The notes under the pieces: generated by a model | Databases searched by the model: none | The model's input: the letters and a program-made list of their open reading frames with translations, nothing else | Told to the model about the DNA's origin: nothing | Program-made: the position numbers and the translations under genes | In this document: piece after piece, positions 44,544 to 53,818 of the stretch | Layout: each line of letters begins with the position of its first letter | Numbering within the stretch: the stretch's first letter is position 1 | Source: Algoriphagus limi | Lineage (GTDB): Bacteria; Bacteroidota; Bacteroidia; Cytophagales; Cyclobacteriaceae | Direction of reading: 5' to 3' | Assembly: GCF_024919275.1 (NCBI RefSeq) | Contig: NZ_JANWGH010000001.1 | Location: forward strand, 1,062,296 to 1,126,295 | DNA length: 64,000 nt

Positions 44544-46742
44544 ATGATTTTCAAAAAAATTTGGAATGCTTTTCTTCGCATTTTTGGTAAGGAAACGTCC
44601 ACCCCAGCACATTCCCCCACACACGAACCTTTACTTAAAACCTCCAATAAGGAGATTAAAGGTACCTTAAAAGTTATTGAAGGCTCTCTACCTTCCGACA
44701 TAAATGGGGTTTTCAATGTTTCGCTTCCTGTAGGTTCCATCAATTCGGATGGTCTTCCATTTCCTGAAAAAACCAAGGAAGGAAAACACAATCCAGAGTA
44801 TGGTTCTCCTATCATGAATGGAGATGGAATGGTAATTCAGGTAAACTTCAATCTGCCCCAGCCTGAAATTCAAAGCAAAATCATGAAAACTCCTTGCTAT
44901 TATGCTGATTTGGCAACCAAACAAGGTACAAAGCACCATGGATTGATGGGTTTTCACAATATGGGTATCACCCGTATGAGTATGGTTTTTGGAGCAAGGA
45001 ATGAATTGAATACTGCCACTCAGCCCGTAAAATTCAAAGGACAAAAGACTGGAAGTCTTATGGCAACCTACGACGTAGGACGCCCTTACCTGCTGGATTC
45101 TCAATCCTTGGAATTGATTACACCTATGGGTAAATGCAGCGAATGGATGACCGCCGAACCGCCTATGGTACCTTGGCCTTTTGGGATAGTTCAGACTTCA
45201 GCTCACCCGATTTTTGATCCCGTTACGCAGGAAGTATTTACAGTGAATTACTCAAGAGACAAAGGGTCTTTCACCCACCTGGAGCAGACTATCCATCATC
45301 TAAAGCACAATAGAGAATCATTCAAAGAAAAACTTGAAAAACTGGCTCACGACCTAGTGGATCATGAGGATGATAAGCATGTGCATCATCATGTGACCAA
45401 TTTCTTTCAAGACTTAAATACCCATGTGGAAGGACAGGCACATGATCCTGACGAGCCAAAAGGCGATGTTTTCATGTATTTATTGGGCTGGAATGGTGAC
45501 GGGCCTGTTGTTCATTGGGATCTTGAAGATCAGAATGGAGATAAATTGGCGATATATGAGTGCATGCATCAGATGGGAATCACCGAGGACTTCATTATCC
45601 TGACTGATTGCTCATTCAAGTTTGCCCTGGACCTATTGTTTGATAATCCTTTCCCAGAAAGCAAAGTAATCGAGCGCTTGATTAGAAGATTGGGGACTGT
45701 GAAAATGGAGCCATTCACAACCGTGTATCTTGTCAAGCGTGCCGATTTAGATCCTAAAAAAGAAAAGGTAACTGCCTATAGACTTGAAAGTCCAATTCCT
45801 CTGGAAACAATTCATTACAGCTGTGATTACTCCAATCCAGATGGCGTTATCACCCTCTATGGAGTTCACAATGCAGCAACTTGTATTGCAGAATGGGTAC
45901 GAACCTTTGACAGAAGGGCATTGGACAAGAAGCCGGTCGATCCTGATTATTATTCTCTTTTTGCCGTAGGGAGTATGGATATAAGCCGATTGGGGAAATG
46001 GAAAATTGATTCCAAAACCTTAAAAGTTGTCGAAGAAGACAGTCAGGTTTATGAAGATCCAGGAAAATATAAGGAAGAAAACTTAGGCCCTAATACCTGG
46101 ACCATAGTCCTTTATACCTACAGAGATATTCTTTCCGCAGAAAAAGCTGTTCCTACTATAAAACAGCTTTGGTATGTGAGTGATGGAACAGATCCAAATT
46201 TATTGACTGAGTTCGTCTATAAGCTGTATAAAAAATATCCTCATCGAAAATTATCCCTAGAGGAAATCAAAGATGCCACAAATAGAGAACTTCCGTTCAG
46301 TATCACTCGAGTCAATTTGGAAACCATGCAGCCTGAGGATTATTACCAATGCGACAAGAAAACCTACATTCGGGGAATCCATTTCATTCCAAAGAAAACA
46401 CCTACCCCATCGGTTCCGGAAGAATTGGACGGCTACCTTTTCTGCCCTGCTCAAGTAGGACATCAACAAGCAGATGGAGACTACAAATACACAAGTGAGT
46501 TTTGGGTTTTTGATGCAACTTCAATCTCAAAAGGCCCGATTTGTAAACTGGCTAATGATGAAATCAAATTTGCCTTTACCCTCCACACTTCTTGGATGCC
46601 AGAAAGCGGCCCTTCAGATCAAACATTCAAAATATCCACTCGTGATGATTATAATGAAGTCATCAATAACATTGGAATAAAAGCCGATAAAAAGTTTTTG
46701 AAGGAATTCTTTGAAGAAAATATCTACCCTCATTTCAAGTAA
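44544..46742 (+). CDS. carotenoid oxygenase family protein
   Basis: A 732-residue seven-bladed propeller enzyme that uses iron to split a double bond of carotenoids, apocarotenoids or stilbenes. Family features are GVFNVSLPVGSIN, MNGDGMVIQVNF (usual DGDGM), KHHGLMGFHNMG, TSAHPIFDP with a probable iron His at 221, ECMHQMGITEDFIILTD with a second, and HYSCDYSNPDG and FTLHTSWMP with others. At 732 residues it is clearly longer than the usual 450-550. The extra length includes a His/Asp-rich insert near 268-310. No signal peptide. Its stop directly abuts the start of the giant kinase-cyclase gene, so the two are an operon. No carotenoid synthesis or rhodopsin genes are in the window. Confidence 0.88.
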   Translation: MIFKKIWNAFLRIFGKETSTPAHSPTHEPLLKTSNKEIKGTLKVIEGSLPSDINGVFNVSLPVGSINSDGLPFPEKTKEGKHNPEYGSPIMNGDGMVIQVNFNLPQPEIQSKIMKTPCYYADLATKQGTKHHGLMGFHNMGITRMSMVFGARNELNTATQPVKFKGQKTGSLMATYDVGRPYLLDSQSLELITPMGKCSEWMTAEPPMVPWPFGIVQTSAHPIFDPVTQEVFTVNYSRDKGSFTHLEQTIHHLKHNRESFKEKLEKLAHDLVDHEDDKHVHHHVTNFFQDLNTHVEGQAHDPDEPKGDVFMYLLGWNGDGPVVHWDLEDQNGDKLAIYECMHQMGITEDFIILTDCSFKFALDLLFDNPFPESKVIERLIRRLGTVKMEPFTTVYLVKRADLDPKKEKVTAYRLESPIPLETIHYSCDYSNPDGVITLYGVHNAATCIAEWVRTFDRRALDKKPVDPDYYSLFAVGSMDISRLGKWKIDSKTLKVVEEDSQVYEDPGKYKEENLGPNTWTIVLYTYRDILSAEKAVPTIKQLWYVSDGTDPNLLTEFVYKLYKKYPHRKLSLEEIKDATNRELPFSITRVNLETMQPEDYYQCDKKTYIRGIHFIPKKTPTPSVPEELDGYLFCPAQVGHQQADGDYKYTSEFWVFDATSISKGPICKLANDEIKFAFTLHTSWMPESGPSDQTFKISTRDDYNEVINNIGIKADKKFLKEFFEENIYPHFK

Positions 46743-49700
46743 ATGCTAAAAGAAATTGGTGATATCCATTCTCTAAAGCTGCTCTATGAAAGTAACCGCA
46801 GCAAACTCTTCACAGGAAGTAATGAAGGGGGTGAAAACATATTGATTAAAGAAGATTTGACTGGGGATTTAGGGCGCTTGCACAATGAAGCCATGATCTC
46901 TAATCGATCCCCTCATAATGGCTTCAATCCTCAGGTAATACTCTACAATAGTAGAGTCGTCATGGTCCGAGAATTTTTGAAAGGAAAATCACTTATTGAG
47001 ATCATTGATAAAAAGCCCCTATCCATTGAGAAATTCCTTCATTTTGCTATCAAAATTTGCCATCAGCTTCAGGACATTCATGCTACGGGAACGCTTCATA
47101 ACGACCTAAATCCAAGAAACATTATCATTGATGAAAAGGAAGAATTCTGCCGTTTAATTGATTTCGAATTTGGTACTTCCATTCAAAATTTAGAATTACA
47201 GTTTGAACCGTTAAGTACCATTTCCGGAACCATTGAATACATCTCCCCGGAACAAACCGGACGAATGAATAGAAAGCTGGATCAGCGAAGTGATTATTAT
47301 TCTTTGGGAGCAACTTTCTACGAAATGCTTACCGGTCAGCCTCCTTTTGAAGGAGATGATGTTTTGGCGATCATTCATTGTCATCTGGCAATTCAACCTA
47401 TTCCTCCTAGTAAGCTTAATCCAAAGGTTCCTGAATTTATAGATAAAATCGTCCTAAAACTTTTAGCAAAAAATGCTGAAGAGCGCTATCAGTCCATTCC
47501 AGGCTTATTGGCAGACTTGAATCTTTGCGAGCAACAACTAAAGAAGAATGGCAAAATTGAAGATACCCAGCCGGGCCTGACTGACATTGCTTCGAAGCTT
47601 CATATCAGTCAGCATCTCTATGGCAGAGATAAAGAGGTTGGGCTTCTAAAAGCTCGATTTGCAGATGCTTGCCTTGGCAAAAAAATCCTCATGACTATAG
47701 GAGGATACAGTGGTGTGGGAAAAAGTGTCCTTTGCCAGGAACTATACAAGGAAGTCTCAGTTCAAAATGGCCTTTTTCTGTCGGGAGCTTTCGATGTATT
47801 GGATCGTCAAACACCCTATTTAGCCTTTATCAAGGCATTTCGACAGTTTGCTGATTGGTTGATGGCTGAATCTCAAGAAGTGCAACAATATTGGGCTAAA
47901 AAACTAAACCGGGATTTAAAAGGACTAGGACAGATAATCGTGGATATGGCGCCAAAGCTGCGCTTTATCTTACCTCCTCAGCCAGAATTGGTCAGCCTCA
48001 CTGGCTTTGAAAATCAGCAACGAATTCAGTTTACCATTAATGCCTTTCTTCAAAGTCTCGCATCAGAAGATACTCCTTTGGTGTTATTTCTTGATGATTA
48101 TCAATGGGCAAATGAAGCTTCCATTGAATTATTGAAAAGTCTATTCAATAATTATAACCTGACCCACTTGATGGTTTTGGTTGCTTATCGGGATAATGAA
48201 ACCCCGGAATTCCATCCATTTTCCCAGGCGATCCGTAGCATCAAATCCAACAATCTTGATGAAAATCATCTCTTGATCGAGGAGATTCACCTTCAGCCCT
48301 TGAGCGAGAAGCATGTTGCAATTTTGATTTCTGACACACTAAAGCTGGAATCTTTAGAGGTAGCTGAACTTGCGGAATTGATTTATTCCAAAACGAAAGG
48401 AAATCCATTTTCCATCAATAAATTTTTGGAGTCACTCTACAAAAACAAACTGCTAGAGTTTGACTATACCAAAAACAAATGGACTTGGAGCATTAAAAAA
48501 ATCCAGTCTCAGAATTTAAGTGATGATATTGTTGAGCTATTGCTCTTACGGATTCGTGAACTTCCAGAGAATGCTCTTCAAGTCATCAAGGCAGCATCTG
48601 TTTTTGGAATAGAGTTTTCTCTTCATCAGTTGGCAATCATCACGGGAAAACCAACCACTGAAATTCACTCCTTCCTATGGCCTTTGATTCAGGAAGGATC
48701 CTTGATACCACTTGGAAATGACTACAAATTCATTCCCGAATATTACAGCGAAACCAACCGGGATATACATTTCCGGTTTGCTCATGCAAGGATTCAGCAA
48801 GCTGTCTATGCATTATTAGAAGCATCGGAAAAATCCCGTTTTCATTTTGAAGTTGGTCAGATATACCTCCAAAAATTAAGCGAACAAGAACTAGCAGAAC
48901 GCCCTATTGAGATTGCCCTTCACTACTCCTTAGGGTATGATGAAATCTCGAAATCTAAAAACAAAGAGGAAATTGGATGGCTGCTTCTAAAAGCAGGTAA
49001 AAAATCTGCCCAATCAGCCTCTTTTGAAGGGGCCTTAAATTTCACAGAGATCGCTTTCGAACTTCTTGGCAAAAAGCTTAAGAAGTCTGAAAAATTCCAA
49101 CTCTTGATAGAAGGCCTAGAGTACTCTTATCTCCTGAAAGATCCCGAAAAACAGGAAAAATTTGAAAAACTAGCATTTGGCGAAGCCGAAACCTTAGTCG
49201 ATCGAGTATTGGTGAATGAGGTGATTGTACGCTGCTTAGGTTTTGCCAACCTGCCCAAAAAAGCGGTTGATGTCGCACAGAAAGCTTTGGCAGAAGTTGA
49301 AATTAAAATTCCTGAAAAGGCCAGCAAGCTTCAGGTGATGTATCATGCAATAATGATTCAGGTTTTAATCCCGAGAAAAAAACTATTGAAAATCAAGGAT
49401 ATTCCTGAAACGGATGATCCTTTGGCTTTGGCTACATTTAAACTTTTGTTGGCAGCATTATCTTCCTACTTTTTTGTCAACATTTCGACCTACCCTATTT
49501 TGATTTTTCAGATGCTAAAACTCACAATTAATAAGGGAATGGCTCCTGAATCAGTGGTGGGAATAGCTTCTTATGGATTAATCTTAACGACCGCCCTCAA
49601 AAAGCCAGCTGATGGCTACGAAGTCGTCAATAACTCGATGGAATTGCTGAATAAGCCAGATCGGATGAAATATGCAGCAACCATCAATATGATGTATGTT

Positions 49701-51881
49701 TCATTTACATCTCACATTAAAAACAATATCGTGGATAGCGTTCCACTTACCTACGAGGGGTATTTAAAAGGTCTCGAATACGGAAACATGGAATATGCTT
49801 GCTGGAATTTATTTTTCAGTACCGCTATAAAATTCCATGTCGGAACTGATTACAAAGCACAATTGGAAGAAGCGATTGAGACTGAAAAGTTTTCTATTCA
49901 ATATAATTTTACGAATCAGGCAGCCATCACTCAACTTATCGAGAAATGCTTATCAGTTCATATTGCCGATGAAAAAGATATCGAAAAAGAATTAAGCAGC
50001 CTTCCAAAAAAGATAGAAGAGAATTTCCGAACAGCCGAAAGGGAATCCAATCATATTTTTCTCCTTTCCTACTACGGATATATAGGAGCTACGAATTTGT
50101 TCTTTGGTAAATACAGTGAAGCCTTTGAATATTATGAAAATTTACCCCTTCATATCAAAGATCAACCGAACTCATTTTTCATCAACTATTACAAGATCAA
50201 TCGAGCGATTAATGCAGTCTTCTTGATGAATCAAATCCGGGATGAAAAATTCCGTGGAGTTAATCTAAAAGACATAGTAAGTGAAACTATCGCCGAACTG
50301 AAATATCTCTCAAAATTAAATCCAGTTTCTTACGGGCCCTATATGTCTTTGCTAAAGGCCGGGATGGACTACCAGATTCATCAGCAGTTGGATGTAGAGA
50401 CGATGGAAAACAGTATCGGGCAGCTGAAAGAATTACATCATCCGAGGTATTTCATCCTATTCGCTGAATTGCTGAGTATATTATTCAAATATGAAAAGAA
50501 TCCACGGCATGAATATTGGCGAAATCAGGCAGCTTCTGAATCAAGAAAAATTGGAGTAGAAGCAAAATCCATTCGATTGCTTCAAGAGGATGAAGACGAA
50601 ACGGATCAGCAAACTGCTAAAGAAAAAATTAGAAGAGGATCTGTTTCTTCCAGTGAAATTGGACAAATAGACACCAAAACCTTGGTCAAAACCATGGAGG
50701 CTTTGGTGAGTGAAATCAAGCTAGAGGCTTTGCTTGAAAAACTCATCACCTATGCCATGGAAAACACGGGGGCACAGGAAGGGCATTTTCTGATCAACAG
50801 GGAAGGTAAATGGATTTTGGAGGTTTCGACTATTGCAAATCACCAATTACATACCCACTTCCCAAAAGTAGAACTGGAAAAAACTCAGGAGGTAAGTGCT
50901 GCCATCATCAACTATTCCAAAGCAAGCAAAGAACCTTTATTGATTGAAGATGCCCTGCTTTCTCAGCCGTTTGATACGGATCCAATTGTGAGAGAAAAAT
51001 CGCTCCGATCTGTTTTGTGCATTCCTTTCATCAATCAATCGAAAATTTCAGGGATAATTTACTTAACCCATTCTTTGACCAAAAACGCCTTCTCTAAAGA
51101 ACAGATTTCTTTAATGCGTCTAATGGCGGCACAAATTGGTGGAGTCATCGAAAATGCGCTACTCTATGAAAACATGGAGCGATTGGTGGCAGAAAGGACC
51201 CGTGAATTGGAAGAAGAAAAGCAAAAAAGCGATTCTTTACTTCTTAATATCCTTCCAAAAGAAATTGCTTCAGAACTGATACAAACTGGAAAAGCATCTG
51301 CAAGGCTTTATGAAAAGGTTTCGGTCATGTTCGTGGATATCAAGGATTTTACGCGAATTGCCCAGCGAATGAGCCCGGATGAATTGGTGCAAAATCTTCA
51401 GGTTTTCTTTACCAAATTTGATGAAATCATGGACAAGTATGGTATCGAAAAAATAAAAACTATAGGAGATGCCTACATGGCTGCAGGAGGAATTCCAAGC
51501 CCTACTGAGGATCATGCATTTCAAATAACTGAGGCTGCAAGAGAAATACTCCTTTTTTCAGATAAATTCAATGAGCGAAGCGCTCTGGAAAACAAGCCTA
51601 TTTTTAATGTCCGAATAGGAATTCATATCGGTCCAGTGGTAGCAGGAGTAGTTGGTCATCGCAAGTTTGCTTATGACATTTGGGGAGATACGGTGAATAT
51701 CGCATCCCGTATGGAAAGCAATTCTGAAACAGGAAAAATCAATGTTTCAGAAGACTTTTATAAAACCATTAAGGAAAAATACAGCTGTGAATTCCGAGGT
51801 GAAATTGATGTAAAAAATAAAGGGATGATGAATATGTATTTCATTCACCATCCCAAAAATTCTGAACACGTCGAAACCTAA
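46743..51881 (+). CDS. giant Ser/Thr-kinase-like / AAA ATPase / GAF / adenylate cyclase fusion
   Basis: A 1712-residue soluble signalling protein. Residues 1-260: protein-kinase fold with ATP Lys 36, a catalytic loop HNDLNPRN (119-126) and DFEFG at 140, then YISPEQTGR. About 290-700: AAA/NACHT-like ATPase, Walker A GGYSGVGKS near 320 and Walker B VLFLDDYQW near 446. About 700-1300: helical, TPR-like region. About 1330-1480: GAF domain. 1477-1510: coiled coil VAERTRELEEEKQKSD. About 1525-1705: class III cyclase with metal Asp in FVDIKDFT, KIKTIGDAYMAA and YDIWGDTVNIASRME. Lys in the first and Asp in the second specify ATP, so cAMP is expected. Cyanobacterial HstK-type proteins share the front but end in a histidine kinase. 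It begins at the base after the carotenoid oxygenase stop. Confidence 0.9.
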   Translation: MLKEIGDIHSLKLLYESNRSKLFTGSNEGGENILIKEDLTGDLGRLHNEAMISNRSPHNGFNPQVILYNSRVVMVREFLKGKSLIEIIDKKPLSIEKFLHFAIKICHQLQDIHATGTLHNDLNPRNIIIDEKEEFCRLIDFEFGTSIQNLELQFEPLSTISGTIEYISPEQTGRMNRKLDQRSDYYSLGATFYEMLTGQPPFEGDDVLAIIHCHLAIQPIPPSKLNPKVPEFIDKIVLKLLAKNAEERYQSIPGLLADLNLCEQQLKKNGKIEDTQPGLTDIASKLHISQHLYGRDKEVGLLKARFADACLGKKILMTIGGYSGVGKSVLCQELYKEVSVQNGLFLSGAFDVLDRQTPYLAFIKAFRQFADWLMAESQEVQQYWAKKLNRDLKGLGQIIVDMAPKLRFILPPQPELVSLTGFENQQRIQFTINAFLQSLASEDTPLVLFLDDYQWANEASIELLKSLFNNYNLTHLMVLVAYRDNETPEFHPFSQAIRSIKSNNLDENHLLIEEIHLQPLSEKHVAILISDTLKLESLEVAELAELIYSKTKGNPFSINKFLESLYKNKLLEFDYTKNKWTWSIKKIQSQNLSDDIVELLLLRIRELPENALQVIKAASVFGIEFSLHQLAIITGKPTTEIHSFLWPLIQEGSLIPLGNDYKFIPEYYSETNRDIHFRFAHARIQQAVYALLEASEKSRFHFEVGQIYLQKLSEQELAERPIEIALHYSLGYDEISKSKNKEEIGWLLLKAGKKSAQSASFEGALNFTEIAFELLGKKLKKSEKFQLLIEGLEYSYLLKDPEKQEKFEKLAFGEAETLVDRVLVNEVIVRCLGFANLPKKAVDVAQKALAEVEIKIPEKASKLQVMYHAIMIQVLIPRKKLLKIKDIPETDDPLALATFKLLLAALSSYFFVNISTYPILIFQMLKLTINKGMAPESVVGIASYGLILTTALKKPADGYEVVNNSMELLNKPDRMKYAATINMMYVSFTSHIKNNIVDSVPLTYEGYLKGLEYGNMEYACWNLFFSTAIKFHVGTDYKAQLEEAIETEKFSIQYNFTNQAAITQLIEKCLSVHIADEKDIEKELSSLPKKIEENFRTAERESNHIFLLSYYGYIGATNLFFGKYSEAFEYYENLPLHIKDQPNSFFINYYKINRAINAVFLMNQIRDEKFRGVNLKDIVSETIAELKYLSKLNPVSYGPYMSLLKAGMDYQIHQQLDVETMENSIGQLKELHHPRYFILFAELLSILFKYEKNPRHEYWRNQAASESRKIGVEAKSIRLLQEDEDETDQQTAKEKIRRGSVSSSEIGQIDTKTLVKTMEALVSEIKLEALLEKLITYAMENTGAQEGHFLINREGKWILEVSTIANHQLHTHFPKVELEKTQEVSAAIINYSKASKEPLLIEDALLSQPFDTDPIVREKSLRSVLCIPFINQSKISGIIYLTHSLTKNAFSKEQISLMRLMAAQIGGVIENALLYENMERLVAERTRELEEEKQKSDSLLLNILPKEIASELIQTGKASARLYEKVSVMFVDIKDFTRIAQRMSPDELVQNLQVFFTKFDEIMDKYGIEKIKTIGDAYMAAGGIPSPTEDHAFQITEAAREILLFSDKFNERSALENKPIFNVRIGIHIGPVVAGVVGHRKFAYDIWGDTVNIASRMESNSETGKINVSEDFYKTIKEKYSCEFRGEIDVKNKGMMNMYFIHHPKNSEHVET

Positions 51882-53290
51882 ACCCTAACCTTGGTGGTTC
51901 CGCCACCTTCTAAAGTTATCGGAACGGGCTTGTTTGTTTTCCAGCTTCCTCCCGTAAAATCAGGCACATCGATAGAATTAGAGCGATTTGCAACCGACCA
52001 CTCACTTAATGGACTGATACAGCTCCATAATGCCGCATCGTAAACATCCTGATCCAATGGAAGCCCATTTCTCAAGCAATCTATCAATCGCCAATCCATC
52101 ATAAAATCCATCCCTCCATGACCGCCAATTTGCTTGGCTAATTCACCTACCCTTTGGACGATTTCAGGGGTATATTTTTTTTCTAGTTCCTTCATTTCTT
52201 CCTCTTTCATCCAACTGTGGCCTTTTGCAACTCGAGGTTGGGGATATTTCTGTGCATAGCCCTCTGTCCCACTCACCACATGCAAACGGCTATATGGACG
52301 AGGGGAGGTAACATCATGCTGAATCATAATGGACTTTCCGAGTTTTGTTTTTACCACCGTGGTATTCATATTCCCTCGATAGGACTTGGAAGCAAACTCT
52401 GTCCAAAAAATGTCTTGTTCTGCCAGCTCTTCCGCTTTCTTTTTCATCTGAAAATCATTAGAGCTCAACGAAGTCAAATATTCCATTTGATCTCCTCTAT
52501 TCACATTGAGAATTTGGCAAATGGGCCCCAAACCGTGAGTTGGATACAAATTCCCATTTCGATAATTCTCTCGAAGTCTCCACATATTTTGATAACCATT
52601 ATCCTTATCGAAATTCAACCAAAGCAAATCATGGATATAAGCTCCCTCCACATGAACAACTTCTCCAAAGAATCCTTCTCGAGCCATTTTTAAAGTCATC
52701 AACTCAAAGAAATCATAGCAGCAATTCTCCAACTGCATACAGTGTTTCTTTGTCCGCTCCGATGTTTCTACTAATTGCCAGCACTCATCCAAAGTTCTCG
52801 CTGCAGGAACTTCCACTGCTGCATGTTTTCCAGCCTCCATTGCATAGACAGCCATTGGAGTATGCCACTCCCAAGGGGTAGCAATGTAGATCAAATCCAA
52901 ATCAGGACGATTGCACATTTTTTTCCATGCATAGGTACTTCCTGAATAAAGCTCTGGCTGATGGACAGTACCTGCGAGTGATTGTTTAGCTTTTTCTGCA
53001 CGCTCTGGTAAAAGATCGCACAAGGCTTTAATCTCTACCCCTTCAATTTTACTCAGCCTGTCTACAGCACCAGGGCCTCGCATTCCTAAACCTACGATTC
53101 CGATTCGTACAGTTTCGAGTTTAGGAGCTGCATAACCACACATGTTGAATACTTGTTCGCGATTATTCCCGTATTGAGCTTCCCAAGGCAAAAGAGATTT
53201 TGATTGGGCTGCGGCATTTCCTAGCCCGAAAAAACCCATACCTGCTGCACTAGCAGATTTCAAAAACTCTCTTCTTCGATTGGATTTCAT
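51878..53290 (-). CDS. Tat-exported Gfo/Idh/MocA oxidoreductase, GH109-like
   Basis: A 470-residue protein with a twin-arginine signal (NRRREFLKSASAAGMG), dinucleotide motif VRIGIVGLGMRGPGAVD, AVEVPAARTLDECW in place of the usual EKP, and a C-terminal part GGHGGMDFMMDWRLIDCLRNG and SEWSVANRSNSIDVPDFTGGSW. This closing section and the length match GH109 enzymes, which use NAD in a transient oxidation to cleave alpha-N-acetylgalactosaminides. The substrate here is unproven. It is convergent with the cyclase gene; the stop codons overlap by four bases. Confidence 0.85.
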   Translation of the reverse strand: MKSNRRREFLKSASAAGMGFFGLGNAAAQSKSLLPWEAQYGNNREQVFNMCGYAAPKLETVRIGIVGLGMRGPGAVDRLSKIEGVEIKALCDLLPERAEKAKQSLAGTVHQPELYSGSTYAWKKMCNRPDLDLIYIATPWEWHTPMAVYAMEAGKHAAVEVPAARTLDECWQLVETSERTKKHCMQLENCCYDFFELMTLKMAREGFFGEVVHVEGAYIHDLLWLNFDKDNGYQNMWRLRENYRNGNLYPTHGLGPICQILNVNRGDQMEYLTSLSSNDFQMKKKAEELAEQDIFWTEFASKSYRGNMNTTVVKTKLGKSIMIQHDVTSPRPYSRLHVVSGTEGYAQKYPQPRVAKGHSWMKEEEMKELEKKYTPEIVQRVGELAKQIGGHGGMDFMMDWRLIDCLRNGLPLDQDVYDAALWSCISPLSEWSVANRSNSIDVPDFTGGSWKTNKPVPITLEGGGTTKVRV

Positions 53291-53370
53291 GTTGATTTGG
53301 ATTGGTTTGGTAAACTAGTTAACAAAAAAACAGTAAAAGTCTAAATGCAATTTGACCAATGAACCAAACA

Positions 53371-53397
53371 AAAAAACCGGAGACAACTTATCTCCGG
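53371..53397 (-). terminator. intrinsic terminator of DUF2892 gene
   Basis: On the minus strand CCGGAGA (53397-53391) pairs with TCTCCGG (53383-53377) around a 7-base loop and a T-run follows (As at 53371-53376 on the plus strand). Confidence 0.85.
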
Positions 53398-53429
53398 CCT
53401 TTCCCAAAACTATTACGCATTATCTAAGT

Positions 53430-53639
53430 CTATTCGCCTGTACGCTTACAGGTATTTAATCCTAATGGCTTGTATAATGGACAAAATCCAACGAAACTAG
53501 TTAGGGTAAAAACAATGCCCACAACCAGCGCAATTATTCCTATTGTTCCTACAAGTACTTCTGAGAAGTATAACCCGATTAACACCGCTGCTATAATAAG
53601 TCTAACAGCTCTATCGGCATTTCCCATATTTTTTTTCAT
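53430..53639 (-). CDS. DUF2892 (YgaP-like) small membrane protein
   Basis: A 69-residue protein with two membrane helices (IIAAVLIGLYF and VGTIGIIALVVGIVFTLTSFV) and a GFCPLYKPLGLNTC end, preceded by the family motif KNMGNADRAVRLI. This is the DUF2892 family, the membrane part of rhodanese YgaP, here without the rhodanese domain. The two Cys at the C-terminus are usual. It is a single gene with its own terminator. Role unclear, perhaps sulphur or redox linked. Confidence 0.88.
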   Translation of the reverse strand: MKKNMGNADRAVRLIIAAVLIGLYFSEVLVGTIGIIALVVGIVFTLTSFVGFCPLYKPLGLNTCKRTGE

Positions 53640-53818
53640 GGCCTATTGGGTTAAAAGATTGGAAATGAATTAAAATAACAGCTTGAAGGTCAGGAATTTC
53701 CTATGGCAATACCATGACAAAAGTCACAGATAGAAGTGATTTTCAGAATTCTGCAAAAAATTCTTTTACAAAATCAGAACTCAGCACTAAAAAGATTTCG
53801 AAGCCCAATAAAAAAATC

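Noticed and set aside
53640..53818. Possible small genes in the gap upstream of the DUF2892 gene
   Set aside because: The only ORF there (53714-53938) overlaps the hydrolase-OsmC gene and has no protein-like pattern.
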